34,536 nt of DNA from Phormidium sp. OSCR. Its GTDB lineage: Bacteria > Cyanobacteriota > Cyanobacteriia > Cyanobacteriales > Geitlerinemataceae. The notes under the pieces were generated by a model. It did not search any database, was not told where the DNA came from, and saw nothing but the letters and a program-made list of their open reading frames with translations. Position numbers and translations under genes: made by a program. The stretch lies in the NCBI GenBank assembly GCA_001314905.1, contig LJZT01000044.1, positions 1 through 34,536 on the forward strand. Reading direction: 5' to 3'. This document shows, one piece after another, positions 25,425-34,536 of this stretch. Every line of letters begins with the position of its first letter. Position 1 is the first letter of the stretch.

Positions 25425-25627
25425 TTAATTTTTTTTAAAGTTTATTGACAAGTACAAGGGAGGTAGATTTCAGATTGCGCTCACGCTGCGCTAGGGATGC
25501 GATCGCAAAGTTCTCAGGGGTAAAATTGGGGTTCTAAGACACTTAATATAAACCAAAAATTGAGCGATCGCAACTCCTGATTTAGACTTTAACAACAAAA
25601 ATCAAACATTTGTAAAGGAGGGAGGAG

Positions 25628-25718
25628 GGAACAGGGAACGGGGAACAGGGAACAGGGAATGGGGAACAGGGAACAGGGAACAGGGAACGGGGAACGGGGA
25701 ACAGGGAACAGGGAACAG
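25628..25718. repeat. Heptanucleotide tandem array, 13 units (STRR type)
   Basis: Thirteen contiguous 7-bp units of consensus GGAACAG, with variants GGAACGG and one GGAATGG, run without a phase break. Short tandemly repeated repetitive heptamers are a documented feature of filamentous cyanobacteria. The array is about 210 bp upstream of the por start. Confidence 0.95.
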
Positions 25719-25729
25719 GGGGAAAGAAG

Positions 25730-25855
25730 GCAAGAGGCAAGAGGCATAACCCACCCCTGCCCCTCCCAGGAGGGGAAGGCAAGAGGCAAGAGGCAAGAGG
25801 CATAACCCACCCCTGCCCCTCCCAGGAGGGGAAGGCAAGCGGCAAGAGGCAAGAG
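25730..25855. repeat. Compound repeat: GCAAGAG heptamers and two 35-bp palindrome blocks
   Basis: Heptamers GCAAGAG alternate with two identical 35-bp blocks (25744-25778 and 25800-25834) that start GCATAACCCACCCCTGCCCC and contain the palindrome CCCCTCCCAGGAGGGG. The blocks are 56 bp apart, and 35 and 56 are both multiples of 7, so the heptamer phase is kept through them. The same palindrome block is also found once at 15918-15946 in the opposite orientation. Confidence 0.9.
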
Positions 25856-25939
25856 GACGACCCCATGCGGGACCGCCCTCGGGGAAATGGGACTCGTGAC
25901 TCGTCAAAACAATAGGCGAGTCACTGTCTCATCACAACC

Positions 25940-27358
<1,419 letters not shown>

Positions 27359-27383
27359 CTAATATCAGGGGTGGTCAGTTGTG

Positions 27384-29084
27384 TTATTCGAGATCTGACA
27401 ACAAGTTGGAGATTTCGGGATCTTCCTCATCGTCGTCATCTTCCATCAACGCCCCAAACGCCGCTTCGTCGAGTTCGTCATCCTCGCCGAGATCTCCTAA
27501 ACCGGAGTCCTCATCATCGCCACCAAAGGCAGCTAGATCGAAGTCATTATCATCGTCATCGCTGTCCGAGTCCTCGTCATCACCGAAGGCCCCGAGGTCG
27601 AGTCCATCGTCGCCGTCATCGGCGGCAGAATCGTCATCGCCGAAGGCCGATAAATCCATGTCATCGTCATCGCTGTCCGAGTCCTCGTCATCACCGAAGG
27701 CCCCGAGGTCGAGTCCATCGTCGCCGTCATCGGTGGCAGAATCGTCATCGCCGAAGGCCGATAAATCCATGTCATCGTCATCGCTGTCCGAGTCTTCATC
27801 ACCGCCGAAGGCCCCGAGGTCGAGTCCATCGTCGCCGTCATCGGTGGCAGAATCGTCATCGCCGAAGGCCGATAAATCCATGTCATCGTCACCTTCGTCG
27901 GCTAAGGCGGCGAGATCGACATCATCATCGGAGGCAGAATCGTCGTCACTGGCGAAAGCGTCGAGATCCATGTCGTCAGAACCATCGCTATCGTCATCAC
28001 TGGCGAAAGCGTCGAGATCCATCTCATCTGCGTCCGACTCATCCTCAGCAAAGGCGGATAGGTCAATATCATCGCTATCGGCTGCGTCTGCGTCTGCGTC
28101 TGCGTCATCGTCGGAGTCGGAGTCGTCGTCGGCGAAGACATCGAGATCCATGTCATCGCTAACTGCATTGGAGGAGTCCTCAGCCGCCTCGTCATCGGCG
28201 AAGGCGGACAAGTCCATATCATCGTCTGACGCCTCATCGTCGCTAACATCGCTGCTTGCGTCGATGGGGGTTTCGAGATCAACAGGTTCTTCGGATAGTC
28301 CGGCAAAGGGATCGAGTTCTTCGTCAGCCTCCTGAGGGTCTGAGTCAGCTTCGGCTTCCCCGAGGAGATCGAGAGCGTCATCGGCCTCGGGACTCTCAGG
28401 GGTTGAGGCTTCGCTAGAGTCTTCAGAAGAATCTTCAGATTCCTCTGAGTCACCGTCGTCGAGAAGCATCGCTTCTGGAGTGTCCTCAGGGGACTCGGTC
28501 TCGTCATCCTCAAGGATACTTAAATCCTCTTCATCGTCTTGGGCAACGGCGGTTACACCGGCGAGGGCTGCATCGGTCGCTACTTCGGGTTCGGGTTCGG
28601 GTTCGGGTTCGGGTTCGGGTTCGGGTTCAGCGACTGGTTCGGGAGTTTCTGCGATCGCAGGGGGTTGGGGGTCGTCGGAAACTAGGCTACTCGCCGCCAC
28701 GCCAGCAGCGGTGAAATCCCCAGTTTCCGACTCACCAAAAGGGTCGTCTTCAGTCTCCTCGACGGAAGGGGCAGATCCTTGGGAGGGAAGGTCAGTTTCG
28801 GGATCTAACCCCAGAGCAATGTCGGGGTCAAAGTTCAAGCCGATTACTTCGATTAGGGTATCGGGATCGGGATTGAGCCGAGAAAAGGGCAACATCAGTT
28901 GGGCCAGCTTCGGTTCGATTCCGTTGAGGGAACCGATGATGAAGTAAGACGGAGGACGACGACCTCCATCGGGGGTTTTAACGGCAGCCACCTGCATGTG
29001 CAGGTTGAGCCATTCGCGGTTGGCTTGGTAATACTGCAACCACTTCTCTTTGAGAGCGCTGGTAAAGCTATCGAAAAATGCCAT
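27384..29084 (-). CDS. DUF5331-type protein with a long Asp-rich repeat tail
   Basis: A 566-residue protein lying between chlL and chlN. The N-terminal 95 or so residues (FFDSFTSALKEKWLQYYQAN, then SYFIIGSLNGIEPKLAQLML) match the small domain (DUF5331) typically encoded at this place in cyanobacteria. The rest (about 105-566) is intrinsically disordered and dominated by Asp, Glu and Ser. It has an alternating Pro-Glu run (about 151-167) and many D-[LM]-D-L-x-A-F motifs. Within it, a 37-residue unit is repeated three times (about 400-510). The C-terminus closes with EISNLLSDLE. No function is established. The position suggests a role with DPOR, possibly regulatory or metal/ion binding, but that is inference. 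Confidence 0.88.
   Translation of the reverse strand: MAFFDSFTSALKEKWLQYYQANREWLNLHMQVAAVKTPDGGRRPPSYFIIGSLNGIEPKLAQLMLPFSRLNPDPDTLIEVIGLNFDPDIALGLDPETDLPSQGSAPSVEETEDDPFGESETGDFTAAGVAASSLVSDDPQPPAIAETPEPVAEPEPEPEPEPEPEPEVATDAALAGVTAVAQDDEEDLSILEDDETESPEDTPEAMLLDDGDSEESEDSSEDSSEASTPESPEADDALDLLGEAEADSDPQEADEELDPFAGLSEEPVDLETPIDASSDVSDDEASDDDMDLSAFADDEAAEDSSNAVSDDMDLDVFADDDSDSDDDADADADAADSDDIDLSAFAEDESDADEMDLDAFASDDDSDGSDDMDLDAFASDDDSASDDDVDLAALADEGDDDMDLSAFGDDDSATDDGDDGLDLGAFGGDEDSDSDDDDMDLSAFGDDDSATDDGDDGLDLGAFGDDEDSDSDDDDMDLSAFGDDDSAADDGDDGLDLGAFGDDEDSDSDDDDNDFDLAAFGGDDEDSGLGDLGEDDELDEAAFGALMEDDDDEEDPEISNLLSDLE
27550..27882. repeat. 111-bp coding tandem repeat, three copies
   Basis: Three head-to-tail copies of a 111-bp unit lie inside the DUF5331 gene. 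The landmark GCTGTCCGAG recurs at 27561, 27672 and 27783. Copies 1 and 2 differ at very few bases and copy 3 by a few more. One unit encodes 37 residues with the cores DMDLSAFGDDDSA and GLDLGAFG. Confidence 0.93.
28584..28625. repeat. Hexamer repeat TTCGGG, seven copies
   Basis: Seven exact copies of TTCGGG on the plus strand encode the Pro-Glu run of the DUF5331 protein on the minus strand. The repeat is a multiple of three, so copy-number change keeps the frame. Confidence 0.92.
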
Positions 29085-29337
29085 GGTTTTTATTTATCCC
29101 CGGAGTTGCTGCGTTGTTCATTTCTAGTCTATCCGCCTCAGTCGAAGGTACTCCGTCTTGAAACGGCATTAGGCATTGCCTGTACTGAATCATACTAGGC
29201 TTGCTGACAACTGGGGTGCTTCATCCCTGCAAGCTGTAATAGTCGTTGACATTCGCGCCAGGATTGGCGGCGATCGCCGCGACAACCCTGACTGACATCA
29301 GTTACGAGTTTGGCGTTGCGAGTCTGGCTCAGTTCCC

Positions 29338-30201
29338 TCAGACCATCATCAGGTCGGGTTCAGCATCCACGGTAGCTGGGGGCTGCTGAGGATTGAGGTA
29401 AAAGTCGGACAGAAGCGAGAAGAGGTCGCGATCGGCGGCATCTTTGGGAACGACACCTTCGGGTAAGGCCAAGATTTGGTCGGCAATGTTGAGGTAATAG
29501 TCGCAGACGTAGTTGAGGGCTGCGTCAGTTTCGGTCATCTCAAAGAGCGTTTTGCCCTTGACTCGGGAGACGCGGATGTCCTCGATGAGGGGTAGGATTT
29601 CCAAAACGGGCATGGGCACGGTCTCGATGTATTTATCGATGAGATCCCGTTTGGAGGTGCGGTTGCCAATCAGTCCGGCGAGACGTAGGGGGTGGGTGCG
29701 GGCTTTTTCCCGGACAGAGGCGGCGATGCGGTTGGCGGCAAAGAGAGCGTCAAAGCCGTTGTCGGTGACAATCAGGGCATAGTCGGCGTAGTTGAGGGGG
29801 GCAGCAAAGCCTCCACAAACCACGTCGCCGAGTACGTCAAAGAGAATCACGTCATACTCGTCAAAGGCATTGAGTTCTTTGAGCAGTTTCACGGTTTCTC
29901 CGACGACGTAACCGCCACAGCCTGCACCGGCTGGGGGGCCACCGGCTTCGACGCAATCGACGCCGCCGTAGCCTTTATAAATTACGTCTTCGGGCCAGAT
30001 GTCTTCGTAATGGAAGTCTTTTTCTTGCAGGGTGTCGATGATGGTGGGAATGAGATAGCCCGTTAGGGTGAAGGTACTATCGTGTTTGGGGTCACAGCCA
30101 ATTTGTAGGACTTTTTTGCCGCGACGGGCTAGGGCAACTGAGATGTTGCAACTGGTTGTGGATTTACCAATGCCGCCTTTTCCGTATACTGCTAATCTCA
30201 C
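29338..30201 (-). CDS. chlL: Dark-operative protochlorophyllide reductase iron protein
   Basis: A 287-residue NifH-like ATPase that donates electrons to ChlN-ChlB. P-loop GKGGIGKST is at 7-15, and the two cysteines that hold the shared [4Fe-4S] cluster of the homodimer are Cys95 (GAGCGGY) and Cys129 (DVVCGGF). The start is a GTG at 30201 with a good AAGGAG 7 nt upstream, giving the usual [10 protein letters not shown]. It is the first gene of chlL-DUF5331-chlN, with a 253-bp gap before the second gene that may hold a further promoter or processing site. The enzyme is oxygen-sensitive. Confidence 0.98.
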   Translation of the reverse strand: MRLAVYGKGGIGKSTTSCNISVALARRGKKVLQIGCDPKHDSTFTLTGYLIPTIIDTLQEKDFHYEDIWPEDVIYKGYGGVDCVEAGGPPAGAGCGGYVVGETVKLLKELNAFDEYDVILFDVLGDVVCGGFAAPLNYADYALIVTDNGFDALFAANRIAASVREKARTHPLRLAGLIGNRTSKRDLIDKYIETVPMPVLEILPLIEDIRVSRVKGKTLFEMTETDAALNYVCDYYLNIADQILALPEGVVPKDAADRDLFSLLSDFYLNPQQPPATVDAEPDLMMV

Positions 30202-30691
30202 CCGATTTTCTCCTTTTCGTACTGACTGAGTTCTGTTTGAGGTGGGCGATCGCCACTGGAGTTGAGGTGACTCGTTTGAGACCGGTGGCGGCGATCGCTT
30301 GTCCTCTCGTTGTTTGCATTATGGGGGATGTGTCTAGGGATGGAAAGGGTTGCAACATTAAACTTAATGTCTCTGGTGACGTTAGAAACTTTTAGAATGT
30401 CTAAATCGAAACTCTTATGGGGTTCAGCAGCTTTCAAGGATTTTTAAAGTCTTTTTTAAGGTTTTATGGTTAGTTTTTATGTTAAGTAGTTACAAAAACA
30501 AAAGAGCGCCCTAGACGCAGATGCTTGAGCTGAACGCCTAGTGTGGGTTGGCTACGCCACTTGCTGAAACTGGGGAGCAGAGGATTTGGGCAAGGATATA
30601 AAGAATGCTAAATTTTTCTGCAACTGGGGGGATTCCTCATCGAGCGATTCCTCAATCACGGTGGCTTGAGCGGTGAAGGGAGGACGGCGGC
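30202..30691. other. Intergenic stretch between divergent chlL and TPR gene, 490 bp
   Basis: It must contain the promoters of chlL (minus) and of the TPR-glycosyltransferase gene (plus). Two HIP1 octamers GCGATCGC lie at 30246-30253 and 30291-30298. The middle part (about 30360-30500) is AT-rich. Short overlapping frames on both strands (30156-30437) have no recognisable product. No clear RNA gene is seen. Confidence 0.5.
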
Positions 30692-32044
30692 ATGATGGAC
30701 ATTGAGATGGCGTTGGCTTGTTATGATGCGCGGCAGTACGATCGCGCCGTTGCCATTTGCCAAACCCTATTAGCTCAACAGCCTCAGCGTCTGGATGCGT
30801 TAAATCTCCTGGCAGGTATTGCCTTTCAGCAAGGAGAGTGGTCCCAGGCGATCGCCCATTATCAAACCCTACTGAAGCAATATCCTCGTTTTGCCACGGG
30901 ATATGCCAATCTGGGACGCACTTGGCAAGAAATTGACAGTTTACCCGCAGCCAAAGCCGCCTATCAGCAAGCCTTGGCGTTAGATGACTCAGGAAGCCAA
31001 TGGTGGTTTAGCCTCGGGCATATCCATTGGGATTTAGGGGAAATTGAGGCGGCGATCGCCTGTTTTGAGGCGGTATTAGCGCGAGATCCCCAGTGGCATG
31101 AGGCCCGCAGTACCCTCTCCCTATTACGCTTGCTCCAGGGGGATTTTCAGCGGGGATTTGCCGCTTATGAAGCCCGTCCCTCCCGCCGGGATTTAGGGCA
31201 AACCTTTCCTCGCGGCGACTTAATCTGGCAGGGGGAGTCGTTACGGGGTAAAACCCTGCTGTTACTGGCTGAACAAGGCTTTGGCGATGCGATTCAATTT
31301 GTGCGCTATGTGCCTGAGTTAGCCGCTGAAGGGGTGCGAGTCTGGTTGCGTGTCCGGCCGCCATTACTGCGGCTGTTTCAGGGACTCCCCGGCTGCGATC
31401 GCCTCTTCTCGACGGACGATCCGATTCCGGCTTGGGATGCTCACGCCTTACTGATGAGTCTGCCCTATTTACGCCAAACCACGCCGGAGACGATTCCGGC
31501 TAAGGTTCCCTATCTCCATCTGAGTCCCCATTGTCGTCCCCCCTTCCCCAAGGCCCCCACCGGGTATAAGAAAGTGGGGTTAGTGTGGCGTGGGAGTCCC
31601 ACTCATCGCAAAGATGGCGATCGCTCCTGTTCCTTGGCTGAGTTTCAACGTTGGTTTGAGTTACCCCAGATTCAGTTCTATAGTTTGCAGAAACCGCCTC
31701 AGACTGAGGAAGCTGAGGCCATCGCCGCCGAGGCGCGTCTGATTGATCTGGCCCCTCTGTTGCGAGACTTTTGGGATACAGCGGCGATGATTCAGGAACT
31801 CGATCTGGTGATTAGCGTGGATACCGCCGTGGCTCATTTGGCGGGAGCGTTAGGGAAGCCGGCCTGGGTGGTGTTGGCCCAAACTCCTGATTGGCGTTGG
31901 GGATTACAAGGCGATCGCAGTCCTTGGTATCCCACCTTACGCTTATTTCGTCAGTCCCAGCGAGGACAATGGACTGATGTGATGACCACAATCGGCGAAT
32001 GTCTAGCCCAGTGGGGGTCTGACCCACTCAGCCTAGACCCTTGA
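30692..32044 (+). CDS. TPR protein with GT9/GT41-like glycosyltransferase domain
   Basis: A 450-residue protein. About four tetratricopeptide repeats (5-140; YDRAVAICQTLLAQQPQRLDALNLLAGIAF) precede a Rossmann-type glycosyltransferase-like domain (about 185-440; LLLLAEQGFGDAIQFVRYVPELAAEGVRVW, then VGLVWRGSPTHRKD and DLVISVDTAVAHLAGALGKPAWVVL). That last motif is shared by heptosyltransferase (GT9) and TPR-linked families. It may modify proteins or surface polysaccharide. Donor and target are unknown. GGGAGG lies 8 nt before ATG 30692, and a second ATG follows directly. Confidence 0.85.
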   Translation: MMDIEMALACYDARQYDRAVAICQTLLAQQPQRLDALNLLAGIAFQQGEWSQAIAHYQTLLKQYPRFATGYANLGRTWQEIDSLPAAKAAYQQALALDDSGSQWWFSLGHIHWDLGEIEAAIACFEAVLARDPQWHEARSTLSLLRLLQGDFQRGFAAYEARPSRRDLGQTFPRGDLIWQGESLRGKTLLLLAEQGFGDAIQFVRYVPELAAEGVRVWLRVRPPLLRLFQGLPGCDRLFSTDDPIPAWDAHALLMSLPYLRQTTPETIPAKVPYLHLSPHCRPPFPKAPTGYKKVGLVWRGSPTHRKDGDRSCSLAEFQRWFELPQIQFYSLQKPPQTEEAEAIAAEARLIDLAPLLRDFWDTAAMIQELDLVISVDTAVAHLAGALGKPAWVVLAQTPDWRWGLQGDRSPWYPTLRLFRQSQRGQWTDVMTTIGECLAQWGSDPLSLDP

Positions 32045-32182
32045 TCTGCCGTTGAACCCTGGATTGGTGATGCTCATCACAAACATTCGTGTTGAAGATC
32101 GTCTCAAATGGGGAAGGCGATCGCTGTCCAAAGCCAATTTAAAGGTGATACTAAGAATATCGAACTAAGGTGACAACTCCCC

Positions 32183-32386
32183 ATGATGACGACCCAAACC
32201 CTCAACCACACCATCCCCCTCGATGAAATGTTTGCCCGAGTGTGGAATCTCGGCCATCTCAGCCGCGCCGAACGACAAACATTGAAGTCAGTCGTTCTCA
32301 GCAACAGTCTCAGTTCTGAGGATGAAGATGTCCTCAACCGTATCTTTCATGCTGTTCGCCGGGGTTGGCTCAAAATTTCTGACTAA
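32183..32386 (+). CDS. Conserved small cyanobacterial protein
   Basis: A 67-residue mostly helical protein (NHTIPLDEMFARVWNLGHLSRAERQTLKSVVL). It has two tandem ATGs at the start. No motif gives a function. Composition and the short distance to flanking core genes suggest a real conserved gene. Confidence 0.6.
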   Translation: MMTTQTLNHTIPLDEMFARVWNLGHLSRAERQTLKSVVLSNSLSSEDEDVLNRIFHAVRRGWLKISD

Positions 32387-32524
32387 TGTTGGGATTTCCT
32401 AGCCGCCATCAGATTTAACTGTTAAAGCCATCATGTTAGTCCTTGCCTCAGCTTGGCTAAGACTGCAATTTGTCGATTTTTTATTCCGGCGCCGTATTTT
32501 AACTTAAAACCCCTTTAACACAGA

Positions 32525-32554
32525 GAATTTGAGCCAAATGAATTTGAGCCAAAT
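32525..32554. repeat. 15-bp perfect tandem duplication
   Basis: GAATTTGAGCCAAAT occurs twice in direct succession (32525-32539, 32540-32554), immediately upstream of a TATAAT box in front of the solute-binding protein gene. The duplication also doubles the possible -35 sequence TTGAGC. Confidence 0.9.
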
Positions 32555-32574
32555 TATTCTCTCTCAATTATAAT
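32544..32574 (+). promoter_or_regulatory. Candidate sigma-70-type promoter of the solute-binding protein gene
   Basis: A perfect -10 hexamer TATAAT (32569-32574) is preceded by TTGAGC (32544-32549) at a 19-bp spacing, a little longer than optimal. The gene starts about 100 bp downstream. The -35 lies in the second copy of the 15-bp duplication. Confidence 0.4.
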
Positions 32575-32677
32575 GTGACTTCCTCGATGTCGAACTCGGG
32601 GTATTTTTTTGGTCAATGCTGTCCGTTAAAATACTCAGGCAATCGAGAGTTGTCCTAAAACAGGTGAGGCAGGCAGC

Positions 32678-34327
32678 ATGAGAGGAATTTCCAGAAGACG
32701 TTGGCCGGCGATCGCGGCCTTGATCAGTTGTTGTCTGGTCATCTTAGTCAGTTGTCAACAATCGAGTCGGGATCTGCGTCAAACTAGCAGTGGCGTTGGG
32801 GCCAGTTCCCAAGGCGATCGCATCCGCCTCGGAACCACCGCCCAAATCGTCACCCTCGATCCCGCCGAAGCCTACGAACAATCCTCCATGATGGCGATCG
32901 CCAACCTCGGCGAACCCCTCTATCGCTACGAAGAAAACGACCAAGGAGAACTCACTCTCGTCCCCAAACTCGCCAGAGATCTACCCACCATCAGCGACGA
33001 TCAACTCACCTACCGCATTCCCCTGCGTCGCGATGTGGTCTTCCATGACGGAACCCCCTTCAACGCCGCCGCCATGGCTTTCTCCCTACGCCGCTTTCGT
33101 GACAATCGCGGCCGGCCCTCGTTCCTGCTGGCGGACTTAGTTGACCAGATTGAGGCCAGCGACGAGTACGAACTCACCCTCAGCCTTAACTATCCCTTTG
33201 CCGGCTTCACGTCTCTCTTGACATTTCCGGGGCTTTGTGCTATATCCCCAGCCGCCTATAACATTGGCGAAGGGCAATTTCTCCCCAACCAATTTGTCGG
33301 AACCGGTCCCTATCGTCTGGCCAACTATGGCAGTGATTCCGTCGCCTTCGACATCTTTACAGACTATTGGGGCCAACCTCCCAACAATCAAGGGGTTGAT
33401 ATGCGGCGCTTTTCAAGTCAATCCAACCTCTATAACGCCTTCCGCACTGGGGCCGTTGATGTGGCTTATCAACAACTCGATCCCGACCAAATTCATAGTC
33501 TTCAGGAACTAGCCCCAAGTGAGGGATATCAAATTATTGCCGCCGAAAGCACCACCATTTCCTATCTTGTCCTAAATATCAATCAGCCGCCTTTCGATCG
33601 CCTTGAAGTCCGTCAGGCCTTAGCCGCCGTCATCGATCGAGATTTGCTCAATCAGCGGGTATTCTACGGTCAAGCCGATCCTCTTTATAGTCTACTTCCC
33701 CCAGCCTTTGAAGCTCATCGTCCCCTGTTTGCAACCCAATACGGTGACGGGAATGTGTCCCAGGCCAGGGAACTGTTGCACCAGGCGGGGTTTTCCCCAG
33801 AAAATCCCCTTGTGGTGCAGATCTGGTTTCCCTCCAGTTCCGTGGCGGGCCGTCTGAGTGCCACGATTTTACAAGCCTTTGCTGAGCGAAATTTGCCGGG
33901 GTTAATGACCGTCGAACCCCGAAGTGTTGAGGCGGCGACGGCCTATGGATATTTGGATAAGGGGGTGTATCCGACTTTTCTGTTGTCTTGGTATGCGGAC
34001 TTTTTTGATGCGGATAACTATGTTAAGCCGTTTCTTGAATGTCAAGAAGGATCTATCGAAAGTGGCTGCACGTTAGGGGAAAGTCAATATCACGGCTCGT
34101 TTTATTATAATCCTCTGGCTAATCAGTTATTGCAACAGCAACGGGAAGCGTCTGACCCACAGCAACGGAATGCGTTGTTGGTGGAGTTACAGGAGATTGT
34201 TGCAGCGGAAGTTCCCTATATCCCGCTTTGGCAAAATAAAGATTATGCTTTTGCTCAACCGGATATTTCTGGGGTGCGCTTGAGTAAGACGCAACAGGTG
34301 CTTCCGTTTGCTTCAATCAGTCCCTAG
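32678..34327 (+). CDS. ABC transporter solute-binding lipoprotein, family 5
   Basis: A 549-residue protein. A lipoprotein signal (SRRRWPAIAALISCCLVILVSC) with lipidation at Cys26 is followed by a SBP_bac_5 domain (TTAQIVTLDPAEAYEQSS, YRIPLRRDVVFHDGTPFNAAAMAFSLRRF, FVGTGPYRL, VRQALAAVIDRDLL). The family delivers peptides, nickel or opines to an ABC permease. The substrate cannot be told. No permease gene adjoins it within the window. It acts in the periplasm, anchored to a membrane. Confidence 0.92.
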   Translation: MRGISRRRWPAIAALISCCLVILVSCQQSSRDLRQTSSGVGASSQGDRIRLGTTAQIVTLDPAEAYEQSSMMAIANLGEPLYRYEENDQGELTLVPKLARDLPTISDDQLTYRIPLRRDVVFHDGTPFNAAAMAFSLRRFRDNRGRPSFLLADLVDQIEASDEYELTLSLNYPFAGFTSLLTFPGLCAISPAAYNIGEGQFLPNQFVGTGPYRLANYGSDSVAFDIFTDYWGQPPNNQGVDMRRFSSQSNLYNAFRTGAVDVAYQQLDPDQIHSLQELAPSEGYQIIAAESTTISYLVLNINQPPFDRLEVRQALAAVIDRDLLNQRVFYGQADPLYSLLPPAFEAHRPLFATQYGDGNVSQARELLHQAGFSPENPLVVQIWFPSSSVAGRLSATILQAFAERNLPGLMTVEPRSVEAATAYGYLDKGVYPTFLLSWYADFFDADNYVKPFLECQEGSIESGCTLGESQYHGSFYYNPLANQLLQQQREASDPQQRNALLVELQEIVAAEVPYIPLWQNKDYAFAQPDISGVRLSKTQQVLPFASISP

Positions 34328-34359
34328 AATAGTTAATAGTTAATAGTTAATAGTTAATA
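34328..34359. repeat. Heptamer repeat AATAGTT, four copies
   Basis: Four exact AATAGTT units (34328-34355) plus a partial unit begin directly after the stop codon of the solute-binding protein gene. This is a second heptamer (STRR-type) array in the window, of different sequence from that near por. Confidence 0.9.
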
Positions 34360-34398
34360 AGCTGGGATAGGCTATGTCATCGTTTGTTGACAATCATC

Positions 34399-34536
34399 AT
34401 GACAACTCACAGAATGACAACGCAAAACATTGCACTATTTGACACTCCCGCCGTTAAATCAAAGATTATAACGGGGGATTCTTGCTTCATGACTGTTTGT
34501 CTAGCCCCAGAGCATTTTTGCCCCGAAACCCCGTCC
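34399..34536 (+). CDS. Possible start of a gene cut by the right edge
   Basis: From ATG 34399 (or ATG 34414, MTTQNIALFDTPAVKSK) the frame is open to the end of the window, 46 codons. No strong Shine-Dalgarno is present and no family is recognised. It may be chance, but the length and the N-terminus look gene-like. Confidence 0.3.
   Translation, partial: MTTHRMTTQNIALFDTPAVKSKIITGDSCFMTVCLAPEHFCPETPS

Noticed and set aside
25582-25907. Three overlapping minus-strand frames rich in Pro, Ser and Leu
   Set aside because: They consist of the heptamer array and the 35-bp blocks read in three frames. All three frames are open because the repeat lacks stops.
28480-28947. Plus-strand frame with a Gly-Ser repeat
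   Set aside because: It is the shadow of the Pro-Glu hexamer repeat in the minus-strand gene.
30156-30437. Short ORFs on both strands upstream of chlL
   Set aside because: They overlap each other and HIP1 sites, and lie where the chlL promoter is expected. None has a ribosome binding site or known domain.

Overview
The window is chromosomal DNA of a phycocyanin-containing cyanobacterium. Evidence seen in the sequence: a cpcB-cpcA-cpcC-cpcD-cpcE-cpcF rod operon, chlL/chlN of the dark-operative protochlorophyllide reductase, a light-dependent por, many HIP1 octamers (GCGATCGC), and heptameric short tandem repeats of the kind described in filamentous cyanobacteria. No heterocyst or nitrogenase genes are visible. 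A filamentous, non-heterocystous oscillatorialean (Phormidium/Geitlerinema/Arthrospira-like) fits best, but genus is inference.

Layout. 1-2635: tail of an unidentified gene, an intergenic stretch with a palindromic repeat, and a membrane Ser/Thr kinase-WD40 protein on the minus strand whose kinase motifs are partly degenerate. 2636-3577: a long leader, then the cpc operon on the plus strand (3578-7598). It encodes both phycocyanin subunits, a rod linker with a TTG start, the small capping linker and the CpcE/CpcF chromophore lyase. Hairpins separate cpcA from cpcC and cpcC from cpcD. 7572-15457 is all minus strand: a repeat-built surface-type protein overlapping the 3' end of cpcF, a two-TM channel with an RCK-like domain and an unusual filter, DUF2103, a Pro-rich/basic-tailed protein, a YyaL/DUF255 thioredoxin-like protein and an HtrA/Deg protease.

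15600-20966 is the accessory part. It has an ATPase plus HNH nuclease pair that matches the Septu (PtuA/PtuB) anti-phage system and lies in AT-richer, HIP1-poor DNA. This is followed by a small unknown GTG-start gene, a coiled-coil membrane protein, an orphan UPF0175 antitoxin butted against what may be the start of another antitoxin gene, a MntA/HepT toxin-antitoxin pair and a decayed small ORF.

20963-24363 holds a GNAT acetyltransferase, xseB and xseA (exonuclease VII) on the minus strand and recA on the plus strand. 24453-30201 is a chlorophyll-biosynthesis block on the minus strand: chlL, then a DUF5331 gene with a very long Asp-rich repeat tail, then chlN, then por. A heptamer-repeat array with two embedded 35-bp palindromic blocks lies between chlN and por. 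chlB, the third DPOR gene, is not here. 30692-34327 holds a TPR-glycosyltransferase-like protein, a small conserved protein and a family-5 solute-binding lipoprotein. A possible gene start runs off the right edge.

The most interesting items are the Septu island with its small companion gene, the 37-residue acidic repeats between the DPOR genes, the OB-like/NPDV-repeat protein convergent with cpcF, the noncanonical channel filter, and the set of short exact tandem duplications in intergenic DNA.
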